A DNA stretch of 64,000 bases from contig OZ244902.1 in the NCBI GenBank assembly GCA_965221635.1, forward strand, positions 496,001 through 560,000, in the 5' to 3' direction. Of this stretch, positions 16,639-25,510 are shown in pieces. Source of the DNA: JAAXHB01 sp965221635. Lineage in GTDB: Bacteria > Actinomycetota > Acidimicrobiia > Acidimicrobiales > Aldehydirespiratoraceae. The position numbers and the translations under genes are program-made. Below the pieces are notes generated by a model. The model saw nothing but the letters and a program-made list of their open reading frames with translations. It did not search any database and was not told where the DNA came from. Positions within the stretch are counted from its first letter, which is position 1. Each line of letters begins with the position of its first letter.

Positions 16639-17875
16639 CCCCATCGCCGAAGCGAACAGCGCCTTCGTGTGGGTGTGGCTGCCGGGCCACAGCGAGCCCG
16701 TGGTGGCGGGCAGGTTGGACGACCGGGGCTCGGTGGTGACCTTCACCTACGCGGCCAGCTACCTGGAATCCCCCGAGGCGATTGCGCTGTACGAACCCGA
16801 GCTGGCGCTGCGGCGTGGAGAACTGGTTCCTCGTTCGGGAGAGATGGCCGGATGCATTGCGGATGCCGGCCCCGACGCCTGGGGGCGGCGAGTGATCGAG
16901 TATCGCCGCACCGGCGGATACGGGCAACTGTCGCCACTGGCCTATCTGCTGGAGTCCGGGTCGAATCGAATCGGCGCGCTCGACTTCCAGCGCTCGGCCA
17001 CCCACTACGAACCTCGGGGCGCTGACACTGCGCCACTGAACGAGCTGGCCGAGGCAGCCGACCGGTTCGAGTCGGGTGAACCGCTCACCCCTGCGCTCGA
17101 CAGGGCACTGCTGCACGGAACCTCGGTTGGCGGGGCACGCCCCAAGGCGCTTCTCACGGACGCGGATCGCCAACTGATCGCGAAGTTCTCGTCATCGACT
17201 GATCCCTATCCGGTGGTGAAGGCCGAGTTCGTCGCTATGGAACTTGCACGCCGGGTCGGAATAGACGTTGCGCCGGTGGAACTCGTGACCGCGCTCGGCA
17301 AGGCGGTACTCCTGGTACACCGGTTCGACCGCCCAAGCGGGGGTGCTCGACGCATGATCGTGTCCGCGCTCACGATGTTGGACGCACACGACGCCCTGGG
17401 CATCGCAGGGCGCTACTGCACCTACGTGGATCTGGCTCACCGCATCCGGGAGCGCTTCACCGATGCGGACGCCACCCTGCGCGAGTTGTTCTCACGGATC
17501 GTGTTGAACGTCCTGGTCGGAAACACAGACGACCACGCCCGCAACCACTCGGCGTTCTGGGACGGCACGAACCTGACGCTCACACCCGCCTACGACATCT
17601 GTCCCCAACTGCGCGCTGGCGGCGAGGCTGCCCAGGCAATGGCGTTCGGCCCCGACGGTGACCGACTGAGCCAAGTGGCGCGATGTGTGACCCACGCAGG
17701 CCAATACCACCTCACAACAACCCAGGCACGCGAGATCGTCAACAGCCAAGTGGAAACAATCCACGACCACTGGCACGAGGTGTGCGACCTGGCCGCTCTA
17801 AACAAACCTGACCGGCAACGACTGTGGGAACGGCAGTTCCTCAACCCCTACGCACTAGAAGGCCACCACCACTGA
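16625..17875 (+). CDS. hipA: HipA-family serine/threonine kinase toxin
   Basis: The 416-residue protein shows the two HipA regions. The N-subdomain 1 portion covers about residues 1-110 (PEAIALYEPELALRRGE, DAWGRRVIEYRR). The kinase part contains the gate/P-loop motif GTSVGGARPKALL, FSSSTDPYPVVKAEFVAMEL with the ATP-binding Lys, the catalytic loop NVLVGNTDDHARNHSAFWDG and the DFG-equivalent AYDICP. HipA of E. coli phosphorylates GltX and causes growth arrest and persistence; the substrate here is not known. The catalytic Asp residues are present, so it is probably active. It overlaps hipB by 14 bp. Confidence 0.88.
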   Translation: MTTSDPIAEANSAFVWVWLPGHSEPVVAGRLDDRGSVVTFTYAASYLESPEAIALYEPELALRRGELVPRSGEMAGCIADAGPDAWGRRVIEYRRTGGYGQLSPLAYLLESGSNRIGALDFQRSATHYEPRGADTAPLNELAEAADRFESGEPLTPALDRALLHGTSVGGARPKALLTDADRQLIAKFSSSTDPYPVVKAEFVAMELARRVGIDVAPVELVTALGKAVLLVHRFDRPSGGARRMIVSALTMLDAHDALGIAGRYCTYVDLAHRIRERFTDADATLRELFSRIVLNVLVGNTDDHARNHSAFWDGTNLTLTPAYDICPQLRAGGEAAQAMAFGPDGDRLSQVARCVTHAGQYHLTTTQAREIVNSQVETIHDHWHEVCDLAALNKPDRQRLWERQFLNPYALEGHHH

Positions 17876-17908
17876 TCTGAGCACCAAGGTGAATCAGTGG
17901 CCTTGCCC

Positions 17909-18079
17909 TCAACCGCCGAACTCGGTGGCATCGTCGTGTTCCTCTATTCCCGGAAGCCTCTCGAGCCCCCTGTCAAAGCCTCTTTGCTCCCGGCGCGTGC
18001 GTTCCAGGTCCTCAAGCACATCGCTGCCAGCAAGACGGACTCGACGCTCAGCCTCCACCCCTGGCAGCATCAACATCAC
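17909..18079 (-). CDS. small ORF translationally coupled to the DNA methyltransferase gene
   Basis: A 56-residue frame begins with GTG overlapping the stop of the methyltransferase gene (CCGTGATG; alternative in-frame ATG at 18076). It encodes a strongly charged helical sequence: VEAERRVRLAGSDVLEDLER followed by TRREQRGFDRGLERLPGIEE, ending HDDATEFGG. The composition looks like real coding sequence and the GTGA overlap is a coupling arrangement seen elsewhere in this window. No family is recognised. It could be a small methyltransferase partner or the surviving end of a lost restriction gene. Confidence 0.4.
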   Translation of the reverse strand: MMLMLPGVEAERRVRLAGSDVLEDLERTRREQRGFDRGLERLPGIEEHDDATEFGG

Positions 18080-18948
18080 GGGATGCGGTCTCGAACCTCT
18101 TGTCCTCGATCACGCCCGTGGTGCTCGGGGAGGGTTACGGGGGGTAGGTGGGCTAGTTGGGTGGTTAGGTTGGTGTAGTAGGGCTCGTGTGCTTCTATGC
18201 CTATTGCTTTGCGGTGGCGTTCGAGGGCTGCGAAGGCTGTTGTGCCTGATCCGATGAAGGGATCCAGCACGACGTCGCCGGGGTCGGTGAACAGGTCTAT
18301 GAACCAGCCCGGCAACCACCTGGGAAAGGCGGCGCTGTGTCCCCTGTTGGCGCACTCCGTGGCGCCGTGCAGCACATTGTTGGGATACACCTTGCTGCGA
18401 CCCTGCCAGTTTTGCACTCGCTTGCCGAAACCGCTGCCCACTCGCGACTCGTCTCGCTGCTGATCGGTGGCGCTGAGGTTGCTCATGCGCTGCTTGGACC
18501 AGTCACCCACAGGGATCATCACCGCGTCCTGGTTCATCTTGAACTGACGCTGCTTGTTGAACTGCAACAACCTCTCCCACGCATCCCTGAACCGGTTGGG
18601 CCACTTGCCGGGGTAGCTGTTTTTCTTGTGCCACACGAACTCCTCTGTCCACAACCACCCCTGAGCCCTCATGGCGAGGATCAACTCCAACACGTACGTG
18701 TGACGCTCTCCGTTGACCGCCGGCTCCTTGATGTTCAACACGAACGTGCCGGACGGTTTCAGCACCCGGCGAAGCTGCCCGGCGATCGGCATGAACCAAT
18801 CCACGTAGTGCTGCGGACTGACGCCGCCGTAGGAGGATGCACGCTGCTTCGCGTAGGGCGGCGACGTAACCACCAGGTCGACCGAATCGTCGGGCAACCC
18901 GGTGAGCAACTCCCGGCAGTCGCCATGGAGAATCGTTGCTTGAGGCAT
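18076..18948 (-). CDS. site-specific DNA methyltransferase (amino-methyltransferase, beta-class order)
   Basis: The 290-residue protein has the catalytic motif IV near the N-terminus (DLVVTSPPYAKQ) and the SAM-binding motif I near the C-terminus (VVLDPFIGSGTTAFAALERH). This order is typical of beta-class N4-cytosine or N6-adenine methyltransferases; the SPPY tetrapeptide favours N4-cytosine but is not decisive. I chose ATG 18948 (MPQATILHGDCRELLTGLPD) over the upstream frame, which adds non-family residues. No restriction endonuclease is recognisable next to it, so it appears to be an orphan, possibly paired with the tiny coupled frame downstream. It sits beside hipBA and the XRE-ImmA gene. 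Confidence 0.85.
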   Translation of the reverse strand: MPQATILHGDCRELLTGLPDDSVDLVVTSPPYAKQRASSYGGVSPQHYVDWFMPIAGQLRRVLKPSGTFVLNIKEPAVNGERHTYVLELILAMRAQGWLWTEEFVWHKKNSYPGKWPNRFRDAWERLLQFNKQRQFKMNQDAVMIPVGDWSKQRMSNLSATDQQRDESRVGSGFGKRVQNWQGRSKVYPNNVLHGATECANRGHSAAFPRWLPGWFIDLFTDPGDVVLDPFIGSGTTAFAALERHRKAIGIEAHEPYYTNLTTQLAHLPPVTLPEHHGRDRGQEVRDRIP

Positions 18949-19117
18949 CAAATCTCGATCCGTCGCGTCGTTCTGTGACCATCCCCGCTGGGGAAGCTTC
19001 GAGCGAAGCTCGCCTCCGCTCACGCTATGGCATGGCTAGCGGCGGGGTGTGACAGGCGACGTGCTGTGGAGGGCCGGGGGCGTCGGCAAGGCCGTGGGCG
19101 CGGTGCCTTCGGGGGTG

Positions 19118-19981
19118 TCAGGATGGGGCTAGTTGGTGGGCTCTTGTGGCCAGGGCTCCGGCGCCTATGGCCTGGCAGAGTTGGTCGAAGCCTTGGCGGG
19201 GGCCTGTCCATTCCATTTCGTCGACCGTGGCGGACACCGGCGCTTCGAGGTCGACGGTGGCTATGTGGCGAAACAGCTTGGCGTCGTCCATGCGCTCGCG
19301 CAGCGTGTCGGCGAGGCGGGCGGCTCCTCGCACGTTCACGTCCCAGTCGTCGGACGACGCCGGGATTCGCTCCAGGTGCGGATAGAAGCTCAACACCGCG
19401 GCCGCGGACTTGGCGCCCCAGCCGGGCAGACCCTCGAAACCGTCGGCGGAGTCGCCCACCAAACCGAGGTAGTCCGGGATCGACTCGGGCGCCACACCGA
19501 ACTTGTCCACCACACCGGCGTAGTCGCAGATCACATCACGGCGACGGTCGTGCTGCACCACCCGCCCGTCGGTGCTCACACACTGCGCCAAGTCCTTGTC
19601 GGGAGTGCAAATCACCACCTGCGACACCCGATCATCGGCCGCTGCCATCGACGCAGCCGCCGCAAGGGCGTCGTCGGCTTCGTAGCGGACTTGGGGCCAC
19701 ACCGCGAACCCTGCAAGCTCGAGCAGGTGCTCCACCTCGTCGAACTGGGCGCGCAGATCCGGGTCCACGCCGCTGCCGTCCTTGTAGCCCTCGAGCAGGT
19801 CGTTGCGAAAGCTCTCGATCACGTGATCGGTGGCAATGCCGATGTGGGTGGCGCCGTCTTGCACCAGATCCAGCACCGTCTTGAGCACCCCTCTCTGGGC
19901 GCCCCGGCGAGCGTCACGGTTGTTTCGGGCGTAATGGAAGCGGAACAGCTCGTAGGTGCCGTCCACCAGGTGAACTCTCAC
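19118..19981 (-). CDS. 5'-3' exonuclease (PolA N-terminal-like flap/5' nuclease)
   Basis: The 287-residue stand-alone protein resembles the 5'-3' exonuclease domain of DNA polymerase I. It has the N-terminal MRVHLVDGTYELFRFHYA, the acidic metal-ligand cluster around YEADDALAAAA and CTPDKDLAQCV, and the helix-hairpin-helix region DYLGLVGDSADGFEGLPGWG followed by AKSAAAVL. It would process RNA primers or flaps. GTG 19981 overlaps the stop of the upstream epimerase gene (GTGA), so the two are translationally coupled, though no functional link is obvious. Confidence 0.85.
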   Translation of the reverse strand: MRVHLVDGTYELFRFHYARNNRDARRGAQRGVLKTVLDLVQDGATHIGIATDHVIESFRNDLLEGYKDGSGVDPDLRAQFDEVEHLLELAGFAVWPQVRYEADDALAAAASMAAADDRVSQVVICTPDKDLAQCVSTDGRVVQHDRRRDVICDYAGVVDKFGVAPESIPDYLGLVGDSADGFEGLPGWGAKSAAAVLSFYPHLERIPASSDDWDVNVRGAARLADTLRERMDDAKLFRHIATVDLEAPVSATVDEMEWTGPRQGFDQLCQAIGAGALATRAHQLAPS

Positions 19982-20394
19982 GGAGCTTCCGCCGGCTCCT
20001 GAACGAGTTCGATCAGCGTGCCGAAGGAGCCCTTGGGATGAACGAAGGCGATCGTGGTGCCCCGGCTCCCGGGACGGGGCTGCTCGTCGATGAGCTTCGC
20101 CCCCGCGGCAGCCATCGACGCCAACGCTGCCTCACAGTCGCGCACCCGGTATCCCACGTGATGCAAGCCCTCGCCGCGCTTGTCCAGGTAGCGGGCCACG
20201 GGCGAATCCGGTCGGGTGGCGGTGATCAGCTGCACGTAGCTGTCGGCCACCGCCAGCATCGCCTCTTCCACGCCATCGCTCTCCACCACCTCACGATGAG
20301 CGACCTCCGCGTCGAACGCCTCCCGGTAGTAGTCAACAGCAGCGTCAAGATCACGAACAGCGATGGCCACATGGTCAATCTCGGTAAGCAACAC
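19978..20394 (-). CDS. mce: methylmalonyl-CoA epimerase (VOC superfamily)
   Basis: The 138-residue protein carries the glyoxalase/VOC fold with the epimerase signatures EIDHVAIAVRDLDAAVDYYR, GEGLHHVGYRVRD and GTTIAFVHPKGSFGTLIEL. The metal ligands are His near the N-terminus, His in LHHVGY and the C-terminal Glu in LIELVQ. It interconverts (R)- and (S)-methylmalonyl-CoA in propionyl-CoA breakdown. It starts at GTG 20394 and overlaps the following exonuclease gene by 4 bp. The presence of a propionyl-CoA route fits the acyl-CoA degradative genes at 44-61 kb. Confidence 0.88.
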   Translation of the reverse strand: MLLTEIDHVAIAVRDLDAAVDYYREAFDAEVAHREVVESDGVEEAMLAVADSYVQLITATRPDSPVARYLDKRGEGLHHVGYRVRDCEAALASMAAAGAKLIDEQPRPGSRGTTIAFVHPKGSFGTLIELVQEPAEAP

Positions 20395-20560
20395 GCCCCC
20401 ACCCTACCCAACCCCTGCCGACGCCCTCATCCCGTGAGCCCGGGAACGCCACCGCCTCCGCACCCCGGTCAACCATGAGGCGCCTGCTCGCCGATATCGA
20501 TCCTCCCGCAAGCAGCTGGACAAGATCCAGCACCCGCGCGGCCGCACGACCTTGTGCTGA

Positions 20561-21298
20561 CTATGGTGACACTCCCGGTTCTGGGAGAGTCTGAATCAAT
20601 GTGTCCATGCTGACACGCTCCGAACTCTCTGCTTGGTCATCCTCCATGGAGGCTCTACCAATTAGTACAAATCGATAAACATCCGGTGCGATGTTGTGAC
20701 CTGCCAGGGACCATCGAACCTCTCTTTCGGCGAACTCTTCGGAGTTCGATATGATTACGCCAGTTTCCTCCCCTTCATTGCCGAAAAGAAATGCAACGTT
20801 CATCGCAATGCCGTCCGAGAAACACCGAAGGGCGCCGATCGGCGATATGGCCTCTGCAATTTCAGCATCTACTTCAGAGGCCAACCCGAGTTCCTCCAAG
20901 TATTGCGCGACCCCCGACCGTTGCAGGATTAGAGGATCTATATCGCTGCATGGAGACCACACAACTGTTGACAGCACTTCCGCCAACTCTTCGGGAGTAA
21001 TGCTTCCGTCTGTGGAGGGGGCAGTTGACGTGCCGCCTGGCGTTGAAACAGGGGTGGCTGACTCAGGCGTGCTTGCAGCCGGCACCGATGTCTCAGAGCC
21101 GACCTTGCTGGATGTGGGTGGATCAGACGTGGGGAGATCAGATGCTGGTGGCTCAGACATCGATGTAGGTAATGTCGATTGCTCGGAACTGGGCGAGCCC
21201 AGGAGGACTACGCCTACCCAGATGCCGAGGCCGAGCACCAGTACGCCAAGAGCACCCGCAAGGGCCTTCAGTGATTTCTGCTTGCTGATCGCTTGCAT
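20561..21298 (-). CDS. membrane-anchored extracytoplasmic protein of unknown function
   Basis: The 245-residue protein begins with a basic N-terminus (MQAISKQKS) and one transmembrane helix at about residues 11-33 (LAGALGVLVLGLGIWVGVVL). A Ser/Thr/Pro-rich linker (about residues 35-95) follows, then a globular acidic domain (ITPEELAEVLSTVVWSPCSD, with two Cys that could pair). An AAGGAGG ribosome-binding site supports ATG 21298. It is probably a signal-anchored protein with an outside-facing domain. No family is recognised, and it has no evident operon partner. Confidence 0.7.
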   Translation of the reverse strand: MQAISKQKSLKALAGALGVLVLGLGIWVGVVLLGSPSSEQSTLPTSMSEPPASDLPTSDPPTSSKVGSETSVPAASTPESATPVSTPGGTSTAPSTDGSITPEELAEVLSTVVWSPCSDIDPLILQRSGVAQYLEELGLASEVDAEIAEAISPIGALRCFSDGIAMNVAFLFGNEGEETGVIISNSEEFAEREVRWSLAGHNIAPDVYRFVLIGRASMEDDQAESSERVSMDTLIQTLPEPGVSP

Positions 21299-21732
21299 GG
21301 TTGGTCCTCCTTATTTTGGGGGTTGGTAGTTGGACCTTGACTAGCAGCAGCACCGCCTCAAACTATGGGCTGCTACACACAATTGGATGGGCTTGATGAG
21401 ACCACCAATGATTGTATGCAATAGTGAAATCTGGACCGGGTTCCCGTGGATGCATGACAAGAAAGCTGATCCGATCGCAGGGCTGGCATGTGCGAGCTGA
21501 CACGTCCTCGGGCATGGGCACGGTCTAGTGCTTGGGCGGCCGCATTGAAACCCGCTCCTGATGCACCTTCTGCTCGCTGTTGAAGTTATCTGGTATGCGG
21601 CTGTGAGTGTGTGAGTGGCAACAATTGATATGCGCTATGTGATGTAATTTGGCCTTGACTCGGCCCCATCTGTATACCGATTATTGTTCCGGTTGTTTCA
21701 ATGTTTAGTGACGCCCACCAAGGCTGAGACAA
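21299..21732. other. intergenic region upstream of the membrane-anchored protein
   Basis: These 434 bp have lower GC than the flanks, especially at about 21600-21720. No credible coding frame or structured RNA was recognised. It should contain the promoter of the gene ending at 20561, read on the minus strand. Confidence 0.4.
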
Positions 21733-22341
21733 CTAGCTGTCGGTTACCTCTTGGCGGCCTTGTAGGGCTCGGCTTAGGGTTAGCTCGTCGGCGTACTCGA
21801 GGTCGCCGCCAACGGGTAGGCCGCTGGCGATACGCGTTACTCGCACTCCCAGCGGCTTCAGGTACTTGGTCAACAGGGCCGATGTGGCCTCACCCTCGAG
21901 GTTTGGGTTGGTGGCGATGATCACCTCGTCCACATCCTCGTCGGCCACACGGGCCATCAACTCCTTGAGGCGTAGCTGTTCCACGCCGATGCCGTCCACC
22001 GGACTGAAAGCGCCCTGCAACACGTGATAGCGGCCCGGGAACTGACCCGTTCGCTCCACGGCAACCACGTCCTGGGCGTCCTCCACAACACACACGAACC
22101 TGGACTCCCGCTTGGGATCCACACACACCGCGCACTCCCCGCCCTGCTCAGCGAAATTGAAGCACCTCGGACAGTACGAGATCTTTGCCTTGGCCTCCGA
22201 GATTGCCTTGGCGAGGCGCTGCGCGTCTTCGTTGGATCCCTTGAGCAGGTGGAACGCCACCCGCTGTGCCGACTTGGGCCCGATGCCCGGCAGGCGGCCC
22301 AGCTGGTCGATCAGTTCCTGAACGGCAGCCGAGTAACTCAT
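21733..22341 (-). CDS. recR: recombination mediator protein RecR
   Basis: The 202-residue protein has the RecR order: N-terminal helix-hairpin-helix (LGRLPGIGPKSAQRVAFHLL), a C4 zinc finger (CPRCFNFAEQGGECAVC) and a TOPRIM domain (FVCVVEDAQDVVAVE, DEVIIATNPNLEGEATS), closing with GLPVGGDLEYADELTL. With RecO and RecF it loads RecA at gaps. ATG 22341 is chosen because MSYSAAVQELIDQLGRLPG matches the family start; the extra upstream residues in frame do not. It lies downstream of dnaX as usual, but the YbaB/EbfC gene commonly found between them is absent. Confidence 0.93.
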   Translation of the reverse strand: MSYSAAVQELIDQLGRLPGIGPKSAQRVAFHLLKGSNEDAQRLAKAISEAKAKISYCPRCFNFAEQGGECAVCVDPKRESRFVCVVEDAQDVVAVERTGQFPGRYHVLQGAFSPVDGIGVEQLRLKELMARVADEDVDEVIIATNPNLEGEATSALLTKYLKPLGVRVTRIASGLPVGGDLEYADELTLSRALQGRQEVTDS

Positions 22342-22683
22342 CGCAGCTGCCCCGCACCCAACTGGCCCGCACCCAACCCTGCAGCTCGGTTCACTCCGTG
22401 GCGAGTCCGCCGACACACCGGCGAGCCAGCCTGACCGCAGGCCGCTCCTACCAGTTCTCCTGACGTTTCCGCCATGGGTTGGGGAGCCTGACCGGCCCGT
22501 GCGAGCACCACACCCGTATGTGCGGCCCGCTGCACACAGCGCGGCTCGGACAACTGCCGCTGATGTTCGGTCCGGGCGTCACAGCTACTCCGACGGTGGC
22601 ACCTCGCGGGATTGGCCCCTGCAGGTGTGTGATTGTTTGCCGCCGGCGGCGTTGGGCCCATGGGCGGCAAGTCTGCTACCGGA
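22342..22683. other. dnaX-recR gap without a recognisable gene
   Basis: This 342-bp gap has the length expected for a YbaB/EbfC gene, but no frame on either strand resembles that ~100-residue nucleoid-associated protein. Minus-strand translation across the gap is Pro/Ala/Cys/His-rich and looks non-coding. No terminator was seen. Confidence 0.5.
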
Positions 22684-24960
22684 TCACTGGCGGGGCGCGG
22701 ATCCGGTGAACCGCACACCGGGAAACACGTCGGCCACGGTTTGCTCCAACGTGCGCTCAACGGGCTCGGGAACCGGCGCGTGGCGCAAAACCAGATCTTG
22801 GGGTTCGGCGGACTCGGCGGTGGAGTCACCAACGGTGGCTCCAGTGTCAACGGTGCCTTCGCCGCCTTCGCCGCTTGTGGAGGAGGCTTGCGGGGATTCC
22901 TCGGCCGAATCAGTAGCACCTCCAAACGTGTACTTGTTGGCCCGTGACTTTCTGGCACCAGATCCTGAGGCCTCGGAGATCGGCTCGTCGCTTGTGCCAA
23001 CGATCTCGGTGGTGGTCGCCTGATTGGGCTCTGGTGCTTCCGAGGGCAGCACTGCGGGCTCTGCCCCTTCGCCAGTGTGGCCGGGCCGCGCTGTTTCGGA
23101 GGCCGCCTGTGCCTCTGGCCCACCGGCCTCGGCCACCAAAGTTCGCCACAGTCGCATGAGATCGGCCTGGGAATGGTCGCCCTTGCGGCTTGAGAGCACC
23201 TGCTTGGCGCGTGCCACCACTATCTCTCGGCCCAGGCCCAAGTGCGCTTCGGCTAGCGCGACGATCTCCTTTGGCGAAGTCGGCTCCAGAGTCGCTGGGT
23301 CGACCGACCGATCCGCCCCCGGCCCCGCGGACGCATCAACAGCGTTAGACGTTGCGCCTGTGGCGGAACCATTGCCCGATCCTGAGGCCGAGTTGCCTTC
23401 GGCCGGGCCGGTCGACGAGTCGTCGGAATCGGGCGGCGTGGCTGATCCGTCCGCCGACCTGCCCACCGACCCGCCGACCCCGTCCGCTTCGACAGACATC
23501 GAGGACGATGCTTGGCTCTTGCCATATCCGCCGGGAATGTCAGGCACCTCTCGTCTGCTCGCAGGCGCAGGCTCGCCTCCGGTGGGCTCGGCGTAGGAGA
23601 CTTCGGCCGTGGCTCGCGAAGCGCGGCCCTGTTTCAAGGCGCGCCGTGCCGCCTCGGCAGGCCGCTCGCCCGAGACTGTCTTGGCCCCCGACCCGGCTTG
23701 GCCGCCATCCGAACGGCCAGCGGATCCGACCGGTGGCGGAACGGGAGGAGGCACAGGCGGAGGTGCAGGACTCGCAGTCGGGGTGGCCGGACTCGCTGTG
23801 CCCGCAGCACCCCCGGCACGCGTCGCAGCACCCGCCGGGGCTGGCAGATCCCTGAAACTTGCAACCTGTTGCTCAAGGGCCTGCACACGCTGAGCGAGTT
23901 CGCTCACCGCGTCGGATTGGTGGGGTTGACACACCCGCACCAACGCCACCTCCAGATCCACCCTCGGATCGGGCGCCTGGCGCATGTCCACCAACGCCCG
24001 GCCCAGGGTCTCCAAAGCCGAGGTCATAGCCGCAGGTGTCATCTCGGCGGCCAGGTTCTCGGCGCGCAGGCGATCCTTCTCGGACAGTCGCGGCGGGGCC
24101 GCGCCCATCTTCACCAGGAAGCCGTCACGCAAACCCTCCAGCGCCGCTTCGCCCACCGTGCGAGGTGTGCGGCCACGCGCCAGTGCCTCACCGGCGGCGG
24201 CCAGCGCGGCTGCCTGATCACGCCCGGCTATCGCCGCGATCACCGCATCGGTGGACGAGTCCAGCGGCACCACTTCCACCCCTGGCACCACACCGTCGAG
24301 AGCCGACAGCGTGTCACGCACCGATCCCGCACCCGCTGCCACCACCTGGTCGATCACTTCGTCGCTCACGTCAAGGCCCGCGTCGGCGACAACCTCGCGC
24401 ACGTGGCTGGTCATCAGATCCGCGCCGAGCAACGCCAACTCGAACACTTGGCAGCGGCTTCGGATGGTTTGGGCCACCTTGTGGGGCTCGGTGGTTGCCA
24501 TCACCCAGGTGACGTGCTCGGGAGGCTCCTCGAGCGTCTTGAGCAAGGCGTTCTCGGCGCCCGGGGTGAGCATGTGAACCTCGTCGAGGAGGTACACCTT
24601 GGCCCTGCCCGGTGTGGCCAGGCCAACACGCTCCAGCAGCGACCTCATGTCGTCCACCTTGTTGTTGGATGCGGCGTCGAGCTCGTGCAGGTCGAAAGAC
24701 CGGTTCTGCTCAATCGACACGCAGGACTCGCACTCTCCGCAAGGCTCACCGTCCTCGCCGAGGTCGGTGCAGTTCAGAGCCTTGGCCAACAGCCGCGCCA
24801 GCGTGGTCTTGCCGGTGCCTCGCGGCCCGTGAAGCATGTACGCATGACCGACCGTGCCGTTGCGAACCGCCGTCTGGATGGCCTTCACCACGTGGGCCTG
24901 TCCCTTGACCTCGGCGAACCTCTTGGGCCTGTAGCGAAGATAGAGCGCCTGGTGGGCCAT
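22684..24960 (-). CDS. dnaX: DNA polymerase III subunits gamma/tau
   Basis: The 758-residue protein has the clamp-loader AAA+ core in the first ~370 residues: QALYLRYRPKRFAEVKGQAH, Walker A GPRGTGKTT, the zinc module around CGECESC, Walker B VYLLDEVHML and sensor 1 MATTEP. A long Ala/Pro/Ser/Gly-rich disordered linker runs from about residue 380 to 560. A short tau-like C-terminal region follows (LVALAEAHLGLG-type), then another low-complexity tail. It loads the beta clamp at the replication fork. I saw no slippery A-run that would make a separate gamma form. It sits downstream of tRNA-Ser and the SRP RNA, an arrangement known in actinobacteria. Confidence 0.92.
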   Translation of the reverse strand: MAHQALYLRYRPKRFAEVKGQAHVVKAIQTAVRNGTVGHAYMLHGPRGTGKTTLARLLAKALNCTDLGEDGEPCGECESCVSIEQNRSFDLHELDAASNNKVDDMRSLLERVGLATPGRAKVYLLDEVHMLTPGAENALLKTLEEPPEHVTWVMATTEPHKVAQTIRSRCQVFELALLGADLMTSHVREVVADAGLDVSDEVIDQVVAAGAGSVRDTLSALDGVVPGVEVVPLDSSTDAVIAAIAGRDQAAALAAAGEALARGRTPRTVGEAALEGLRDGFLVKMGAAPPRLSEKDRLRAENLAAEMTPAAMTSALETLGRALVDMRQAPDPRVDLEVALVRVCQPHQSDAVSELAQRVQALEQQVASFRDLPAPAGAATRAGGAAGTASPATPTASPAPPPVPPPVPPPVGSAGRSDGGQAGSGAKTVSGERPAEAARRALKQGRASRATAEVSYAEPTGGEPAPASRREVPDIPGGYGKSQASSSMSVEADGVGGSVGRSADGSATPPDSDDSSTGPAEGNSASGSGNGSATGATSNAVDASAGPGADRSVDPATLEPTSPKEIVALAEAHLGLGREIVVARAKQVLSSRKGDHSQADLMRLWRTLVAEAGGPEAQAASETARPGHTGEGAEPAVLPSEAPEPNQATTTEIVGTSDEPISEASGSGARKSRANKYTFGGATDSAEESPQASSTSGEGGEGTVDTGATVGDSTAESAEPQDLVLRHAPVPEPVERTLEQTVADVFPGVRFTGSAPRQ

Positions 24961-25141
24961 GGCCGCCGACTCTAACGGGGCGCCGTGCGGCGAGCCGGAG
25001 CGAACGAAATGCGCTGGTCAAGCACCCGCAACATCACGCAACCGAGCACGCCGCCGGCGTTACCACACCGCAGGGACGGCCTCGGGAGGTGGTCGGAACC
25101 GCCGGCGCCAGGCAGCGAAATCGCCCGCTCCCGGAAGTGAC

Positions 25142-25240
25142 GACCAGGCTGTCTGCGGCACCCGAGCGGTACTGCTGAGAGCTGCTGCCTTCCGACCCTG
25201 ACCCGGTTCACAGGCGCTCGTCGCACAGGACCCGGCCGTC
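25142..25240 (-). ncRNA. ffs: small bacterial SRP RNA (4.5S-like)
   Basis: The minus strand carries the SRP core: GGGTCAGGGTCGGAAGGCAG followed by CAGC, with the GGAA tetraloop. It is close to the bacterial consensus GGTCAGGTCCGGAAGGAAGC. The flanks pair into the expected long stem: 5' GGCCGGGTCCTGTGCGACG (from about 25237) against 3' GTGCCGCAGACAGCCTGGTC (ending about 25142), with G-U pairs. Length is near 97 nt. Its position between tRNA-Ser and dnaX is the same as in mycobacteria. End positions are approximate. Confidence 0.85.
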
Positions 25241-25311
25241 ACATCCCGAAACGGGCGATCGGCCAATCACGATACCCTGCCGCCGCGAGCCCGCGCTCAA
25301 GCGGGTGATCG

Positions 25312-25396
25312 GGAGGGTTGCCAGAGCGGCCGAATGGGCACGCTTGGAAAGCGTGTGAGGTGAGAGCCTCCGTGGGTTCAAATCCCACACCCTCCG
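25312..25396 (+). tRNA. tRNA-Ser (anticodon GGA)
   Basis: The 85-nt sequence has a 7-bp acceptor stem (GGAGGGT/ACCCTCC), discriminator G, a long class II variable arm and the T-loop GGTTCAAATCC. The anticodon loop CTTGGAAAG gives anticodon GGA at 25346-25348, reading UCC and UCU. The 3' CCA is not encoded. Confidence 0.95.
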
Positions 25397-25510
25397 CAAA
25401 GCATCTTGAGACGTCATCAAATTTACTGTAGTTGTTCGCGCGAGGATGTGGCGTCGCGAGACATCAGCCCTGGGCGTGGCGGGGCGTCGGGTTGACCGGG
25501 GCCGCTGGTG

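Noticed and set aside
18995..19010. hairpin AGCTTCG-AG-CGAAGCT upstream of the methyltransferase gene
   Set aside because: The stem is only 7 bp with a 2-nt loop and no T-run, so it is not supported as a terminator.
23512..24975. 487-codon plus-strand frame opposite dnaX
   Set aside because: It is the antisense of a well-identified gene and its composition is His/Gly/Arg-rich.
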